From: Pseudomonas sp. URMO17WK12:I11
GTDB lineage: Bacteria; Pseudomonadota; Gammaproteobacteria; Pseudomonadales; Pseudomonadaceae
Assembly (NCBI RefSeq): GCF_007677725.1
Contig: NZ_VEDF01000016.1
Location: forward strand, 42,235-106,234
Length of the DNA: 64,000 nt
Reading direction: 5' to 3'
Made by a program: the position numbers and the translations under genes. Every line of letters starts with the position of its first letter. Positions within the stretch are counted from its first letter, which is position 1. Shown here in pieces: positions 7,931 through 17,054 of the stretch. The notes below the pieces were generated by a model that made no database searches, had not been told where the DNA came from, and was given only the letters and a program-made list of their open reading frames with translations.

Positions 7931-10171
7931 ATGGTACAGGTGAGAGTGCACCAGCCGGTCAATACCGACGGCAGTATCAATCTCGATGCATGGCTCGATC
8001 ATGTGGTGAGCGTCGATTCGGCACTGGATCGCGTGGCGCTCAAGGAGGCGTGTGATTTCGCCCAGGAGATCGAGAAGAAAGGCAACCCGGCCAAGCATTC
8101 CTGGGCCGACGGTACTTCGAGCTTCCAGGCAGGCCTTGAGATCGCCGAGATCCTTGCCGACCTCAAGCTCGACCAGGACTCGCTGGTCGCGGCGGTGATC
8201 TATCGCTCCGTGCGCGAAGGCAAGGTCACCCTGGCCGAAGTTGGCCAGCGTTTCGGCCCGGTGGTATCCAAGCTGATCGACGGCGTGCTGCGCATGGCGG
8301 CCATCAGTGCCAGTCTGAGCCCGCGGCAGTCGCTGGTGCTCGGTTCGCAGGCGCAGGTCGAGAACCTGCGCAAGATGCTCGTGGCCATGGTCGACGACGT
8401 GCGCGTGGCGCTGATCAAACTGGCCGAGCGTACCTGCGCGATCCGCGCGGTGAAGTCCGCCGATGATGAAAAGCGCCTGCGCGTCGCGCGCGAGGTGTTC
8501 GACATCTACGCGCCTCTGGCCCATCGGCTGGGCATCGGCCACATCAAGTGGGAGCTGGAGGACCTGTCTTTCCGCTACCTGGAACCCGATCAGTACAAGC
8601 AGATCGCCAAGCTCTTGCACGAGCGCCGGCTCGACCGTGAGCGCTTCATCAGCGATGTGATGAACCAGCTGCAGAACGAGCTGTTGGCCACAGGGGTCAA
8701 GGCCGATATCAGCGGCCGGGCGAAACACATCTATTCGATCTGGCGCAAGATGCAGCGCAAAGGCCTGGAATTCAGCCAGATCTACGACGTGCGTGCGGTG
8801 CGCGTGCTGGTGCCTGAGGTACGCGACTGCTACACCGCGCTGGGCATCGTACACACCCTGTGGCGGCACATTCCCAAGGAGTTCGACGATTACATCGCCA
8901 ACCCCAAGGAAAACGGCTACCGCTCGCTGCACACCGCGGTGATCGGCCCGGAAGGCAAGGTGCTGGAAGTGCAGATCCGTACCCACGGCATGCACGAAGA
9001 AGCGGAACTGGGGGTCTGCGCCCATTGGCGCTACAAAGGCACCGACGTCAAGCCAAGCTCCAACCACTATGAAGAGAAGATCTCCTGGTTGCGCCAGGTG
9101 CTGGAGTGGCATGAGGAGCTCGGCGACATCGGCGGCCTGGCCGAGCAACTGCGGGTCGACATCGAGCCCGACCGGGTCTACGTGTTCACCCCCGATGGCC
9201 ATGCCATCGACCTGCCCAAGGGGGCCACGCCGCTCGACTTTGCCTACCGCGTGCACACCGAGATCGGCCACAACTGCCGGGGCGCGAAGATCAACGGGCG
9301 CATCGTGCCGCTCAACTATAGCCTGCAGACCGGCGAGCAGGTCGAGATCATCACCAGCAAGCACGGCAATCCAAGCCGCGACTGGCTGAACTCGAACCTT
9401 GGCTACGTGACCACGTCGCGGGCCAGGGCAAAGATCGTGCACTGGTTCAAGTTGCAGGCGCGCGACCAGAACGTCGCTGCCGGCAAGACCTTGCTCGAGC
9501 GCGAACTCAGCCGCCTGGGCCTGCCCCAGGTGGATTTCGAGCGCCTGGCCGAGAAGACCAACGTCAAGACCGCCGAGGACATGTTCGCCTCGCTCGGTGC
9601 CGGTGACCTGCGCCTGGCGCATCTGGTCAACGCCGCGCAGCAGTTGCTCGAGCCTGAGCGCATCGAGCAGATCGAGCTGGTGCCGCGCAAGCCGAGCGGT
9701 CCGCGCACGGGCAAGCGCGGCGATATCCAGATCCAGGGCGTCGGCAACCTGCTCACGCAGATGGCCGGCTGCTGCCAGCCGCTGCCGGGCGATGCGATCG
9801 TCGGCTACATCACCCAGGGTCGTGGGGTCAGCATCCACCGCCAGGACTGCGCCTCGGTGCTGCAACTGGCCGGGCGTGAGCCGGAGCGGATCATCCAGGT
9901 CAGCTGGGGGCCGATTCCGGTGCAGACCTACCCGGTCGACATCGTCATTCGTGCCTATGATCGACCAGGGTTGCTGCGCGACGTCTCGCAGGTGCTGCTC
10001 AACGAGAAGATCAACGTGCTCGCGGTCAACACCCGCTCGAACAAGGAAGACAACACCGCGCTGATGTCGCTGACCATCGAGATTCCTGGCCTGGACGCGT
10101 TGGGGCGTCTGTTGGGCAGGATTTCGCAGTTGCCGAACATCATCGAAACGCGGCGTAATCGTACCCCTTGA
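7931..10171 (+). CDS. relA: GTP pyrophosphokinase RelA
   Basis: Ribosome-associated synthetase that makes (p)ppGpp on amino-acid starvation. 746 aa. The N-terminal pseudo-hydrolase domain lacks the catalytic HD/ED residues of SpoT. The synthetase domain has the RelA-type acidic EFDDY motif (about residue 317) instead of the RxKD of bifunctional enzymes, plus NPKENGYRSLHTAV and QIRTHGMHEEAE. A TGS domain (about 400-465, YVFTPDGHAIDLPKG), a Cys-containing zinc-finger region (QMAGCCQPLPGD) and a C-terminal ACT domain (PVDIVIRAYDRPGLLRDV) follow. The duplicated tRNA promoters at 52.9-53.2 kb carry GC-rich discriminators of the kind ppGpp inhibits. Confidence 0.95.
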   Translation: MVQVRVHQPVNTDGSINLDAWLDHVVSVDSALDRVALKEACDFAQEIEKKGNPAKHSWADGTSSFQAGLEIAEILADLKLDQDSLVAAVIYRSVREGKVTLAEVGQRFGPVVSKLIDGVLRMAAISASLSPRQSLVLGSQAQVENLRKMLVAMVDDVRVALIKLAERTCAIRAVKSADDEKRLRVAREVFDIYAPLAHRLGIGHIKWELEDLSFRYLEPDQYKQIAKLLHERRLDRERFISDVMNQLQNELLATGVKADISGRAKHIYSIWRKMQRKGLEFSQIYDVRAVRVLVPEVRDCYTALGIVHTLWRHIPKEFDDYIANPKENGYRSLHTAVIGPEGKVLEVQIRTHGMHEEAELGVCAHWRYKGTDVKPSSNHYEEKISWLRQVLEWHEELGDIGGLAEQLRVDIEPDRVYVFTPDGHAIDLPKGATPLDFAYRVHTEIGHNCRGAKINGRIVPLNYSLQTGEQVEIITSKHGNPSRDWLNSNLGYVTTSRARAKIVHWFKLQARDQNVAAGKTLLERELSRLGLPQVDFERLAEKTNVKTAEDMFASLGAGDLRLAHLVNAAQQLLEPERIEQIELVPRKPSGPRTGKRGDIQIQGVGNLLTQMAGCCQPLPGDAIVGYITQGRGVSIHRQDCASVLQLAGREPERIIQVSWGPIPVQTYPVDIVIRAYDRPGLLRDVSQVLLNEKINVLAVNTRSNKEDNTALMSLTIEIPGLDALGRLLGRISQLPNIIETRRNRTP

Positions 10172-10197
10172 ACCGCGGCGCCTGCCGTCCCAGGTTC

Positions 10198-10221
10198 CGT
10201 GCACCGCGTGGTAGGTGCACG
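10198..10221 (+). other. Perfect inverted repeat between relA and mazG
   Basis: CGTGCACC and GGTGCACG form an uninterrupted 8-bp stem around an 8-nt loop in the 108-bp gap between relA and mazG. No T-tract follows, so it is not an intrinsic terminator; it may stabilise mRNA, attenuate read-through or be a protein site. Confidence 0.5.
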
Positions 10222-10279
10222 GCTGCTGGTGGCGGCGGGGCTGTTCGCCAAGCGCCTGCCATCGAAGGACCCGCCTGAC

Positions 10280-11113
10280 ATGACCTACTCCCTCGACGAC
10301 CTGCTGCACCTCATGGCCCGGCTGCGCGACCCGCAGTACGGCTGCCCATGGGACTTGAAGCAGAACTACGCCAGTATCGTCCCGCATACCCTCGAAGAGG
10401 CCTATGAAGTGGCCGATACCATCGAGCGAGGCGATTTCGAGCACCTGCAGGGTGAGCTCGGTGACCTGCTGTTCCAGGTGGTCTACTACAGCCAGCTGGC
10501 CCGCGAAGAAGGCCGCTTCGAATTCGCTGGCGTGATCGATGGCATCACCCGCAAGTTGATCCGTCGTCATCCCCATGTATTCCCCACCGGCGAGCTCTAC
10601 GCCCCGCTGGATACACCGAGCCTGAGCGAAGCCCAGGTCAAGTCTCGCTGGGAAGAGATCAAGGCCCAGGAACGCGCGGAAAAGACCACCCCCGAGCAGC
10701 TTTCATTGCTCGATGATGTGCCGGCGGCATTGCCTGCATTGGCGCGGGCAGCCAAACTGCAGAAGCGCGCGGCCACCGTCGGCTTCGACTGGCCCGCGGC
10801 GTTGCCGGTGCTGGACAAGGTGCGCGAGGAACTCGACGAGGTGTTGCAGGCCATGGCCGACAACGACGCCGATGCCCTCGAAGATGAAGTGGGCGACCTG
10901 CTGTTCGCTGCAGTCAACCTTGCCCGACACCTCAAGCAAGACCCGGAACACGCCCTGCGCCGTGCCAACCGCAAGTTCGAGCGGCGCTTTCGCTTCATCG
11001 AACAGGCCCTGCGTGACAGCGGACGGGCGATCGAACATTGTGACCTTGACGCGTTGGATGCCCTTTGGGGCGAAGCCAAACGTCAGGAAAAGAACCTGCC
11101 CAGCTGCGGCTGA
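10280..11113 (+). CDS. mazG: Nucleoside triphosphate pyrophosphohydrolase MazG
   Basis: House-cleaning enzyme hydrolysing (d)NTPs to NMP and pyrophosphate. 277 aa with two MazG repeats: the first has the EEAYEVAD...LGDLLFQVVYYSQLA helices (about residues 38-75), the second EELDEVLQA...DEVGDLLFAAVNLARHLK (about 185-225), each with the ExxE/ExxD magnesium-binding pattern. The ATG at 10280 starts the usual YSLDDLLHLMARLRDPQ; an upstream in-frame extension runs through the inverted repeat and is unlikely to be translated. In E. coli mazG also lies near relA; MazG has been linked to (p)ppGpp turnover there. Confidence 0.92.
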   Translation: MTYSLDDLLHLMARLRDPQYGCPWDLKQNYASIVPHTLEEAYEVADTIERGDFEHLQGELGDLLFQVVYYSQLAREEGRFEFAGVIDGITRKLIRRHPHVFPTGELYAPLDTPSLSEAQVKSRWEEIKAQERAEKTTPEQLSLLDDVPAALPALARAAKLQKRAATVGFDWPAALPVLDKVREELDEVLQAMADNDADALEDEVGDLLFAAVNLARHLKQDPEHALRRANRKFERRFRFIEQALRDSGRAIEHCDLDALDALWGEAKRQEKNLPSCG

Positions 11114-11139
11114 GCTGTTGCATAAGTGAGTGAACATTC

Positions 11140-11679
11140 ATGAGCCTTTCCCTTCGCGACCAATTGCTCAAAGCCGGTCTGGTCAACCAGAAACAAGTCT
11201 CGCAAACCAACAAAGCCGAGAAGAAACAGAAACGCCTGCAGCACAAGGGCCAGGCCGAGGTCGACGATACCCAGCAGCGGCTGGCCAAGGAAGCCATGGC
11301 CGAAAAGGCCAAGCGTGACCAGGAGCTCAACCGCCAGCAGCAGGAAAAGGCCGAGCAAAAGGCCCGCGCCGCGCAGATCAAGCAGTTGATCGAAGCCACG
11401 CGCCTGCCCAAGCTGACTACCGAGGACTACTACAACTTCGTCGACGACAAGAAGGTCAAGCGCATCGCCGTCAACGCCCTGATGCGCACGCGCCTGAGCA
11501 ACGGCGCTTTGGCTATCGTCTCGCACGGCGGCGGTTACGAAGTCATCCCGCGGGAAGCGGCAGTGAAGATCCAGGAGCGCGATGCCAACCGCATCCTGCT
11601 GCTCAATTCCCATGTCGAGGAGGCCGATGAAGACGATCCGTATGCGGCCTACAAGATCCCTGACGATCTGATGTGGTAA
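11140..11679 (+). CDS. DUF2058 (YaiL-type) protein
   Basis: 179-aa cytoplasmic protein of the DUF2058 family; function not established. The first 90 residues are highly charged and probably a long helix or coiled coil (runs of K, Q, E and A), followed by the conserved C-terminal part with TEDYYNFVDDKKVKRI and SHGGGYEVIPREAA. The ATG at 11140 opens with MSLSLRDQLLKAGLV, the usual family start. It lies 26 bp after mazG, so probably cotranscribed, and ends 2 bp before a strong terminator. Confidence 0.85.
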   Translation: MSLSLRDQLLKAGLVNQKQVSQTNKAEKKQKRLQHKGQAEVDDTQQRLAKEAMAEKAKRDQELNRQQQEKAEQKARAAQIKQLIEATRLPKLTTEDYYNFVDDKKVKRIAVNALMRTRLSNGALAIVSHGGGYEVIPREAAVKIQERDANRILLLNSHVEEADEDDPYAAYKIPDDLMW

Positions 11680-11681
11680 AC

Positions 11682-11712
11682 GAAGAAACCCCGCCTCGGC
11701 GGGGTTTTCTTC
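11682..11712. terminator. Bidirectional intrinsic terminator
   Basis: A near-perfect GC-rich hairpin (CCCCGCC/GGCGGGG with GAAGAAA and TTTTCTTC flanks) between the convergent DUF2058 gene and the 60-aa gene. A- and T-rich flanks on both sides allow it to work for both strands. Confidence 0.85.
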
Positions 11713-11724
11713 ATAAAGACGGTG

Positions 11725-11907
11725 TCACTGCGTGGTGCGCTGGTTTTCCTGGGTTTCCAGCTCCGCTCGGTACTGATGGGCTTCGTGTTCGTTATGGAAC
11801 ATCCCCACCAATTGGCCCTGCTGGTGCACATCCCAGATCCGCACGCCAGCGGCCAGGCCTTCGTGGGACATTTTCGATTCGTCGCGTTCGGTTACTTGGA
11901 CTGTCAT
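11725..11907 (-). CDS. Small conserved-looking hypothetical protein (60 aa)
   Basis: I cannot assign a function. The 60-aa product is soluble and polar, with GVRIWDVHQQGQLVGMFHNE, a compact beta-rich segment suggesting a small folded domain rather than random translation. A GGAG Shine-Dalgarno lies 8 nt upstream of the ATG, the frame fills the space between a terminator and its own promoter region, and the overlapping plus-strand frames lack ribosome sites. It is downstream of the DUF3108 gene on the same strand but separated from it by that gene's terminator, so it is probably monocistronic. Confidence 0.6.
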   Translation of the reverse strand: MTVQVTERDESKMSHEGLAAGVRIWDVHQQGQLVGMFHNEHEAHQYRAELETQENQRTTQ

Positions 11908-12031
11908 CGGTAAACTCCACTTTTTCAGTTGGCTGCGACACTCTGTCGCACACCCCCTTTATAGAGTTTGTTAGCAGCCTAAGTAAATAAAACGCCCATG
12001 AAACAAGTTTCATGAAGCCCGCGCAAAAGAA

Positions 12032-12053
12032 AGCCCCGCACTGAGCGGGGCTG
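12032..12053 (-). terminator. Intrinsic terminator of the DUF3108 gene
   Basis: AGCCCCGC/GCGGGGCT hairpin; on the minus strand it is followed by a T-rich run (TTTCTTTT), placing it 24 nt downstream of the DUF3108 stop codon. Confidence 0.75.
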
Positions 12054-12076
12054 TCTAGGAAGGGGCTTGCGCGGTA

Positions 12077-12787
12077 TCAGTTGCCTTTGACCGACTTGCC
12101 GTCGACCGTGCCATCCTGCAACACGATCACGTATTCCTTGCCGTCAGTCTCGACCTGGCGCAACTGCACCAGTAGGTAGTCCCAGTCCTTGGCGAACCAC
12201 AGTTCGGTGATGCGCTTGCTTTGGCTTGGGTCGCGCACACGTTCGACTTTCACCGCCTCGACCTGACCGGTCTTGGTGGTGACCTTCTCCGTGCCCAGCA
12301 CGCGGAAATCGTAGTTGTCGATTTCGTCACCATCGACCACTTGGTAGGTCATGCTCTTCTTGCCGGCCGCCACGTCATGCTGCAACGCCAGCTGATAGGA
12401 CGACTTGTCCAGCACGCCACGGTTGAGTGGCAGGGTGACGGCATCGCCGCGGTCGCTGCCGGTGACCTTCTTGGCGTTCCAGTCGAAGGTCAGGTCGACC
12501 TTCTTCGCCTTGCCCAGCCCGCCACGTTCGAAGTGATACTTCTGCGGCAGCAGGGTGTCGTTTTCAAGGCGCAGGGTGCTTTGCTCGGTCAGGCTGGCGA
12601 TCATCATCGACGCCTTGAAGTTCAGGTCCCAGGTGCCGTTGGCATTCTTGACCAGGCTGCGCTCGGCAGTGCCGCTCATGGGCAGTTGCTTCCAGTCGGC
12701 GGTGTAGCTTGCCGAGAAGGGCTTCAGGTCAGCTGCCTGGAGGGGCAGGGCAAGCACGGCGAGAGCCATTAGCAGGGCACGACGCAT
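12077..12787 (-). CDS. DUF3108 exported protein
   Basis: 236-aa protein with a clear Sec signal peptide (MRRALLMALAVLALPLQAAD, cleavage probably after QAA), so periplasmic. The rest matches the DUF3108 layout: a beta-rich fold with FSASYTADWKQLPMSGTAERSL near the N-terminus and ITELWFAKDWDYLLVQLRQVE near the C-terminus. DUF3108 proteins are of unknown role. The gene follows purM-purN on the same strand with only 8 bp between purN and its start, so it is probably read as the third gene of that operon. Confidence 0.85.
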   Translation of the reverse strand: MRRALLMALAVLALPLQAADLKPFSASYTADWKQLPMSGTAERSLVKNANGTWDLNFKASMMIASLTEQSTLRLENDTLLPQKYHFERGGLGKAKKVDLTFDWNAKKVTGSDRGDAVTLPLNRGVLDKSSYQLALQHDVAAGKKSMTYQVVDGDEIDNYDFRVLGTEKVTTKTGQVEAVKVERVRDPSQSKRITELWFAKDWDYLLVQLRQVETDGKEYVIVLQDGTVDGKSVKGN

Positions 12788-12795
12788 AAATTCTC

Positions 12796-13449
12796 CTAGG
12801 GACGGATCATGTGACCACTGGCCGGCAGCGGTTGGTCATCCAGTAACGCACCCTGTTCACCCAGGCGCAAGCGGCCTTGGGCAAACCAGTGCACTGCCAG
12901 CGGGTAGACCTGGTGTTCCTGATGATGAACCCGTTGGGCCAGGCTTTGAACCGTGTCATCAGGCAGTACCGGTACTACAGCCTGTACGACCAAAGGCCCG
13001 CCATCGAGTTCCTCGGTGACGAAATGCACGCTGCAGCCGTGCTCGGCATCGCCTGCCTCAAGGGCCCGGCGATGGGTGTGCAGGCCCTTGTAGCGCGGCA
13101 GCAGGGAGGGGTGGATGTTCAGCAGGCGGCCCTGGTAGTGACGCACGAACTCGCCACTGAGAATCCGCATGAAGCCGGCCAGTACCACCAGGTCCGGGGC
13201 GAAGCCATCGATGCGCGCCATCAGCGCGGCATCGAAGGCTTCACGGCCGTCGAACTGGGTGTGGTCGAGCACCACGCTGGCGATACCGGCCGCCTCGGCC
13301 CGTTGCAGGCCATAGGCATCGGCGCGGTTGGACACCACGGCGACGATGCGCAGCGGAGCATCCGCCGCGCGGCAACTGTCGATCAAGGCTTGCAGGTTGC
13401 TGCCGGAACCCGACAGCAGTACCACTACATTGCACGGCTCGCTCGGCAT
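12796..13449 (-). CDS. purN: Phosphoribosylglycinamide formyltransferase PurN
   Basis: Transfers a formyl group from 10-formyltetrahydrofolate to GAR in purine synthesis. 217 aa. N-terminal VVVLLSGSGSNLQALID binds the phosphate of GAR; catalytic Asn/His lie in LLNIHPSLLPRYKG and the Asp in the HFVTEELDGGPLV segment. The ATG at 13449 shares one base with the purM stop (TGATG), giving translational coupling; the longer frame upstream runs inside purM and is rejected. Confidence 0.93.
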   Translation of the reverse strand: MPSEPCNVVVLLSGSGSNLQALIDSCRAADAPLRIVAVVSNRADAYGLQRAEAAGIASVVLDHTQFDGREAFDAALMARIDGFAPDLVVLAGFMRILSGEFVRHYQGRLLNIHPSLLPRYKGLHTHRRALEAGDAEHGCSVHFVTEELDGGPLVVQAVVPVLPDDTVQSLAQRVHHQEHQVYPLAVHWFAQGRLRLGEQGALLDDQPLPASGHMIRP

Positions 13450-14507
13450 CAGTGTGCCTTGAGGTTTTGCAGCTCGACCTGGGCGGCGCCTTCGGCGGCT
13501 TCGGCGATGTGGCCGATCACCCATGGCTGCTCACCGGCGGCGCGCAGTTCGTTCAGGGCAGCATCGACCTGATCCTGGGCCACGCAGATGACCATGCCGA
13601 CGCCGCAGTTGAGCACGCGGTGCATTTCGTGTTCGTCGACGTTGCCTTTTGCCTGCAGGAAGTCGAACACCGCCGGGCGCTGCCAGCTGGCCACGTCGAC
13701 CACGGCCTGGGCATTTTTCGGCAGCACGCGTGGGATGTTGTCGAGCAGGCCGCCACCGGTGATGTGGGCCATGGCCTTGACCGCACCGGTGTTCTTGATC
13801 AGCTGCAGCAGTGGCTTGACGTAGATGCGCGTCGGGGCCATCAGCAGGTCGGCCAGCGGCGTGCCATCGAGCTGGGTGTTGTCGATGTCGGTGGCGGAGA
13901 CTTCGAGGATCTTGCGGATCAGCGAGTAACCGTTGGAGTGGGGGCCGGAGGACGGCAGGGCGATCAGTGCATCGCCAGTGGCAACCTTGGAGCCGTCGAT
14001 GATCTCGGCCTTTTCCACCACGCCGACGCAGAAACCGGCCAGGTCGTAGTCTTCGCCCTCGTACATGCCTGGCATTTCAGCGGTTTCACCGCCGACCAGG
14101 GAGCAACCGGCCAGTTCACAACCAGCCCCGATACCGGTGACCACGGTCGCGGCCACGTCGACGTTGAGCTTGCCGGTGGCATAGTAGTCGAGGAAGAACA
14201 GCGGCTCGGCGCCGCACACTACCAGGTCGTTCACGCACATGGCGACCAGGTCTTGACCGATGCTGTCGTGCTTGTTCAGGTTCAGCGCCAGGCGCAGCTT
14301 GGTGCCGACGCCGTCGGTGCCGGAGACCAGCACCGGCTGCTTGTAGCCGGCCGGGATCTCGCAGAGGGCGCCGAAGCCGCCCAGGCCACCCATGACTTCA
14401 GGGCGTGCGGTGCGTTTAGCCACGCCCTTGATGCGTTCGACCAGTGCTTCGCCGGCGTCGATGTCTACACCGGCGTCCTTGTAGCTCAGGGAGGGTTGCT
14501 TGCTCAT
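13449..14507 (-). CDS. purM: Phosphoribosylformylglycinamidine cyclo-ligase PurM
   Basis: AIR synthetase, the ATP-dependent fifth step of purine synthesis. 352 aa with the PurM/SelD-type fold: SYKDAGVDIDAGEALV at the N-terminus, the VSGTDGVGTKLRLA ATP loop, FLDYYATGKLN, ETAEMPGMY and MAHITGGGLLDNIPRVLP. Length and motifs are typical. It is the first gene of the purM-purN operon and diverges from the DUF2066 gene across 258 bp that must hold both promoters; no PurR-type operator is obvious there. Confidence 0.94.
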   Translation of the reverse strand: MSKQPSLSYKDAGVDIDAGEALVERIKGVAKRTARPEVMGGLGGFGALCEIPAGYKQPVLVSGTDGVGTKLRLALNLNKHDSIGQDLVAMCVNDLVVCGAEPLFFLDYYATGKLNVDVAATVVTGIGAGCELAGCSLVGGETAEMPGMYEGEDYDLAGFCVGVVEKAEIIDGSKVATGDALIALPSSGPHSNGYSLIRKILEVSATDIDNTQLDGTPLADLLMAPTRIYVKPLLQLIKNTGAVKAMAHITGGGLLDNIPRVLPKNAQAVVDVASWQRPAVFDFLQAKGNVDEHEMHRVLNCGVGMVICVAQDQVDAALNELRAAGEQPWVIGHIAEAAEGAAQVELQNLKAH

Positions 14508-14765
14508 TGATCCAGGCCTTTAAGAGGGAGGGATTCGTAAAAACGACCTTGATGCCGAAGGCAACCGCGAGGCGCAGCTGGCTGAAGCGTCAGTGTCTGT
14601 GAAGGCGCGCGATTTTATCAGGGTTGCCGTGCAGCGGCCATCCTCAGGCCGACGGGCAGAGCCGTAAATTGCTAAATAGATAGTGAATCTTTCACCGCGC
14701 AACTGGTTACCCGGGGGCCCCATGTATAAGGTATAGGCATTGCGCCAAGCGGACAGGAATCCCCC

Positions 14766-15827
14766 ATGCGTCTATCGAAGTTTCTGGCAATTGGTTGCCT
14801 TTCCCTGATGTCGGCCAGCGCCCTGGCTGAAAATGTCGCCGGGCTCTATCAAGTGCGCGAGCCGCTCGAAGGGCAGGGCGCCGAAGCCCGCAGCGCCGCC
14901 ACGGTAAAAGCGTTCGACACCCTGGTGCTGCGCCTGACCGGCGATCCCAAAGCTGTGCAGAACCCAGGCCTGGCCGGCCTGCGCAAAGACCCGCAACAGC
15001 TCATCAACCAAGTTGGCAGCGAAGCTGGGCCCCCGGAGTCGGTGTCGGTCGAGTTCGACCCCGGCAGCACCGAGCGGGCGCTGCGCAAGGCGGGGCTGGC
15101 GCTGTGGGGCAGCAATCGGCCGTCGATCCTGGGCTGGTGGCTCAATGAAAACGCCGAAGGCAGCAACCTGGTCGGCGACGGCCAGGCCAGCGCCCAACCG
15201 CTGCGCCGCGCCGCCCAGCACCGGGGGTTGCCGCTGCGCCTGCCGTTGGCAGACCTGCAAGAGCAACTGGTGGCCAATGCCAAGCAGCTCGACGGCAGTG
15301 ATCCGGCCCCACTGCGCGAAGCCTCCGAGCGCTACGGTGCCGATGCCCTGCTGGCCGTGCACGCGCAAGAGAGCGACGGCAAATGGCAAGGCAAATGGCA
15401 GCTGTGGGTAGGCGAGCAGCGAGAGCAAGGCAGCGCTGAAGCGCCCGACCAGGCCGCCTTGGCCGATGCCGTGATGCTCGCCGTGAGCAGCCGCCTGGCA
15501 CCGCGCTACGTGATCAAGGCCGGGGCCAGCAGCCAGTTGCAGGTGCAGGTGCAGGGCATGAACCTGCAACGTTATGCCGAGCTCGGTCGCGTCCTCGAAC
15601 CCTATGGCCCGCGCCTGCAACTGGCCGACGGCGGCACCCTGACCTATGCCGTGAGCGGTAACCCTGAGCAACTGCGCGCGCAACTGGGGCTGGCCAAGCT
15701 GCAGGAGCTGCCGGCCGAACAGGCCGTTACGGCGCCCCCCGCGCCAGCCCCGGCAGATGCAAGCGGGCAGCCGCAAGCGCCCGTCAGTCCAGCCAAGCCG
15801 TTCGACGGCTTGCGTTTTCGTTGGTAA
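14766..15827 (+). CDS. DUF2066 exported protein
   Basis: 353 aa with a signal peptide (MRLSKFLAIGCLSLMSASALA, cleaved after ALA), hence periplasmic. The mature part is the DUF2066 family of unknown function: N-terminal LYQVREPLEGQGAEARSAA, a central WWLNENAEGSNLVGD region and a C-terminal Pro/Ala-rich tail. It sits 12 bp upstream of the permease and divergent from purM, a context conserved in Pseudomonas. Confidence 0.82.
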   Translation: MRLSKFLAIGCLSLMSASALAENVAGLYQVREPLEGQGAEARSAATVKAFDTLVLRLTGDPKAVQNPGLAGLRKDPQQLINQVGSEAGPPESVSVEFDPGSTERALRKAGLALWGSNRPSILGWWLNENAEGSNLVGDGQASAQPLRRAAQHRGLPLRLPLADLQEQLVANAKQLDGSDPAPLREASERYGADALLAVHAQESDGKWQGKWQLWVGEQREQGSAEAPDQAALADAVMLAVSSRLAPRYVIKAGASSQLQVQVQGMNLQRYAELGRVLEPYGPRLQLADGGTLTYAVSGNPEQLRAQLGLAKLQELPAEQAVTAPPAPAPADASGQPQAPVSPAKPFDGLRFRW

Positions 15828-15839
15828 GGAGATCGACCT

Positions 15840-16913
15840 GTGACTGACTCGCGTCGTTGGATCTGGCTGGGCGCCGCTCTGCTGCTGGCGGTGCTTCTTT
15901 ATAGCCTGCACAACATCCTCACGCCGTTTCTGGTCGGCATTCTGCTGGCCTACCTGGCCGACCCGCTGGTCGATCGGCTCGAGCGCCTTGGGTTCTCGCG
16001 AACCTGGGGAGTGGTCGCGGTATTCGCCCTGTTCACCTTGATCATGCTGGCGCTGCTGCTGGTATTGGTGCCGATGCTGGCAAAACAGCTGGTTCGCCTC
16101 TATGAGTTGGCGCCGCAGATGCTGGATTGGGTACAGCACGTGGCGCTGCCGTGGGTACAAACCAAGCTGGGCCTTGCTGACGGTTTCTGGAAATTCGACA
16201 AGATCAAGGCCGCCATCAGCGAGCACATGGGCCAGACCACCGACATCGTCGGCATGGTGCTGTCCCAGGCCACGGCGTCGAGCCTGGCGCTGATCGCCTG
16301 GCTGGCCAACATGGTGCTGATTCCGGTGGTGGGCTTCTACCTGCTGCGGGACTGGGACCTGATGATGGCCAAGCTGCGCAGCTTGCTGCCGCGTCAACGG
16401 GAGTCGCAGATCGTCGGCCTGGCCGGTGAATGTCACGAAGTGCTGGGGGCGTTCGTGCGCGGACAGTTGCTGGTAATGGTCGCCTTGGGCTTCATCTACT
16501 CGGCCGGCTTGATGCTGGTGGGGCTGGAGCTCGGCCTGTTGATCGGCATGCTGGCGGGCCTGGCGGCGATCGTGCCCTACATGGGCTTCATCATCGGCAT
16601 CGGTGCCGCGCTGGTGGCAGGGCTGTTCCAGTTCGGCGGCGATCTGTATCCGATGCTGGGCATCGTTGCCGTGTTCATGGTCGGCCAGGCGCTGGAAGGC
16701 ATGGTGTTGACGCCGCTGCTGGTGGGCGATCGCATCGGCCTGCATCCGGTGGCGGTGATCTTCGCCATTCTGGCTGGCGGTGAGCTGTTCGGCTTCACCG
16801 GCGTGTTGCTGGCCCTGCCAGTGGCGGCGGTGATCATGGTGCTGGTGCGCCATGTGCACGATCTGTACAAGGAATCGGACATGTACGCTGGCGATGCCGA
16901 CCCAGAGCTGTAG
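15840..16913 (+). CDS. AI-2E/PerM-family inner-membrane transporter
   Basis: 357-aa polytopic membrane protein of the AI-2E transporter (PerM/YdiK) family, with about seven to eight hydrophobic segments, beginning with RWIWLGAALLLAVLLYSLHN and including the family block GLAAIVPYMGFIIGIG and the GELFGFTGVLLALPVAA loop near the C-terminus. The start is a GTG 12 bp after the DUF2066 stop with a GGAGA Shine-Dalgarno. Substrate is not deducible; members include suspected autoinducer and cation transporters. It precedes hda. Confidence 0.85.
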   Translation: MTDSRRWIWLGAALLLAVLLYSLHNILTPFLVGILLAYLADPLVDRLERLGFSRTWGVVAVFALFTLIMLALLLVLVPMLAKQLVRLYELAPQMLDWVQHVALPWVQTKLGLADGFWKFDKIKAAISEHMGQTTDIVGMVLSQATASSLALIAWLANMVLIPVVGFYLLRDWDLMMAKLRSLLPRQRESQIVGLAGECHEVLGAFVRGQLLVMVALGFIYSAGLMLVGLELGLLIGMLAGLAAIVPYMGFIIGIGAALVAGLFQFGGDLYPMLGIVAVFMVGQALEGMVLTPLLVGDRIGLHPVAVIFAILAGGELFGFTGVLLALPVAAVIMVLVRHVHDLYKESDMYAGDADPEL

Positions 16914-17054
16914 GCAGTGGCGCTCGCGTGCCGCGCAAGCCTTTGATTTTGCTTGGGCTATTTGCAAGCGTGATTGTGCGGCCTGCGATGCGGGTATAGA
17001 CTTTGCAGATTGTTCCTCAAAGGCCCCCTGCGGTCTTCCCGACTGCCCGCGAGC

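Noticed and set aside
7832..10576. 914-codon open frame antisense to relA and mazG
   Set aside because: Typical GC-rich shadow: no ribosome site, composition dominated by codon mirror of relA; relA has all family motifs.
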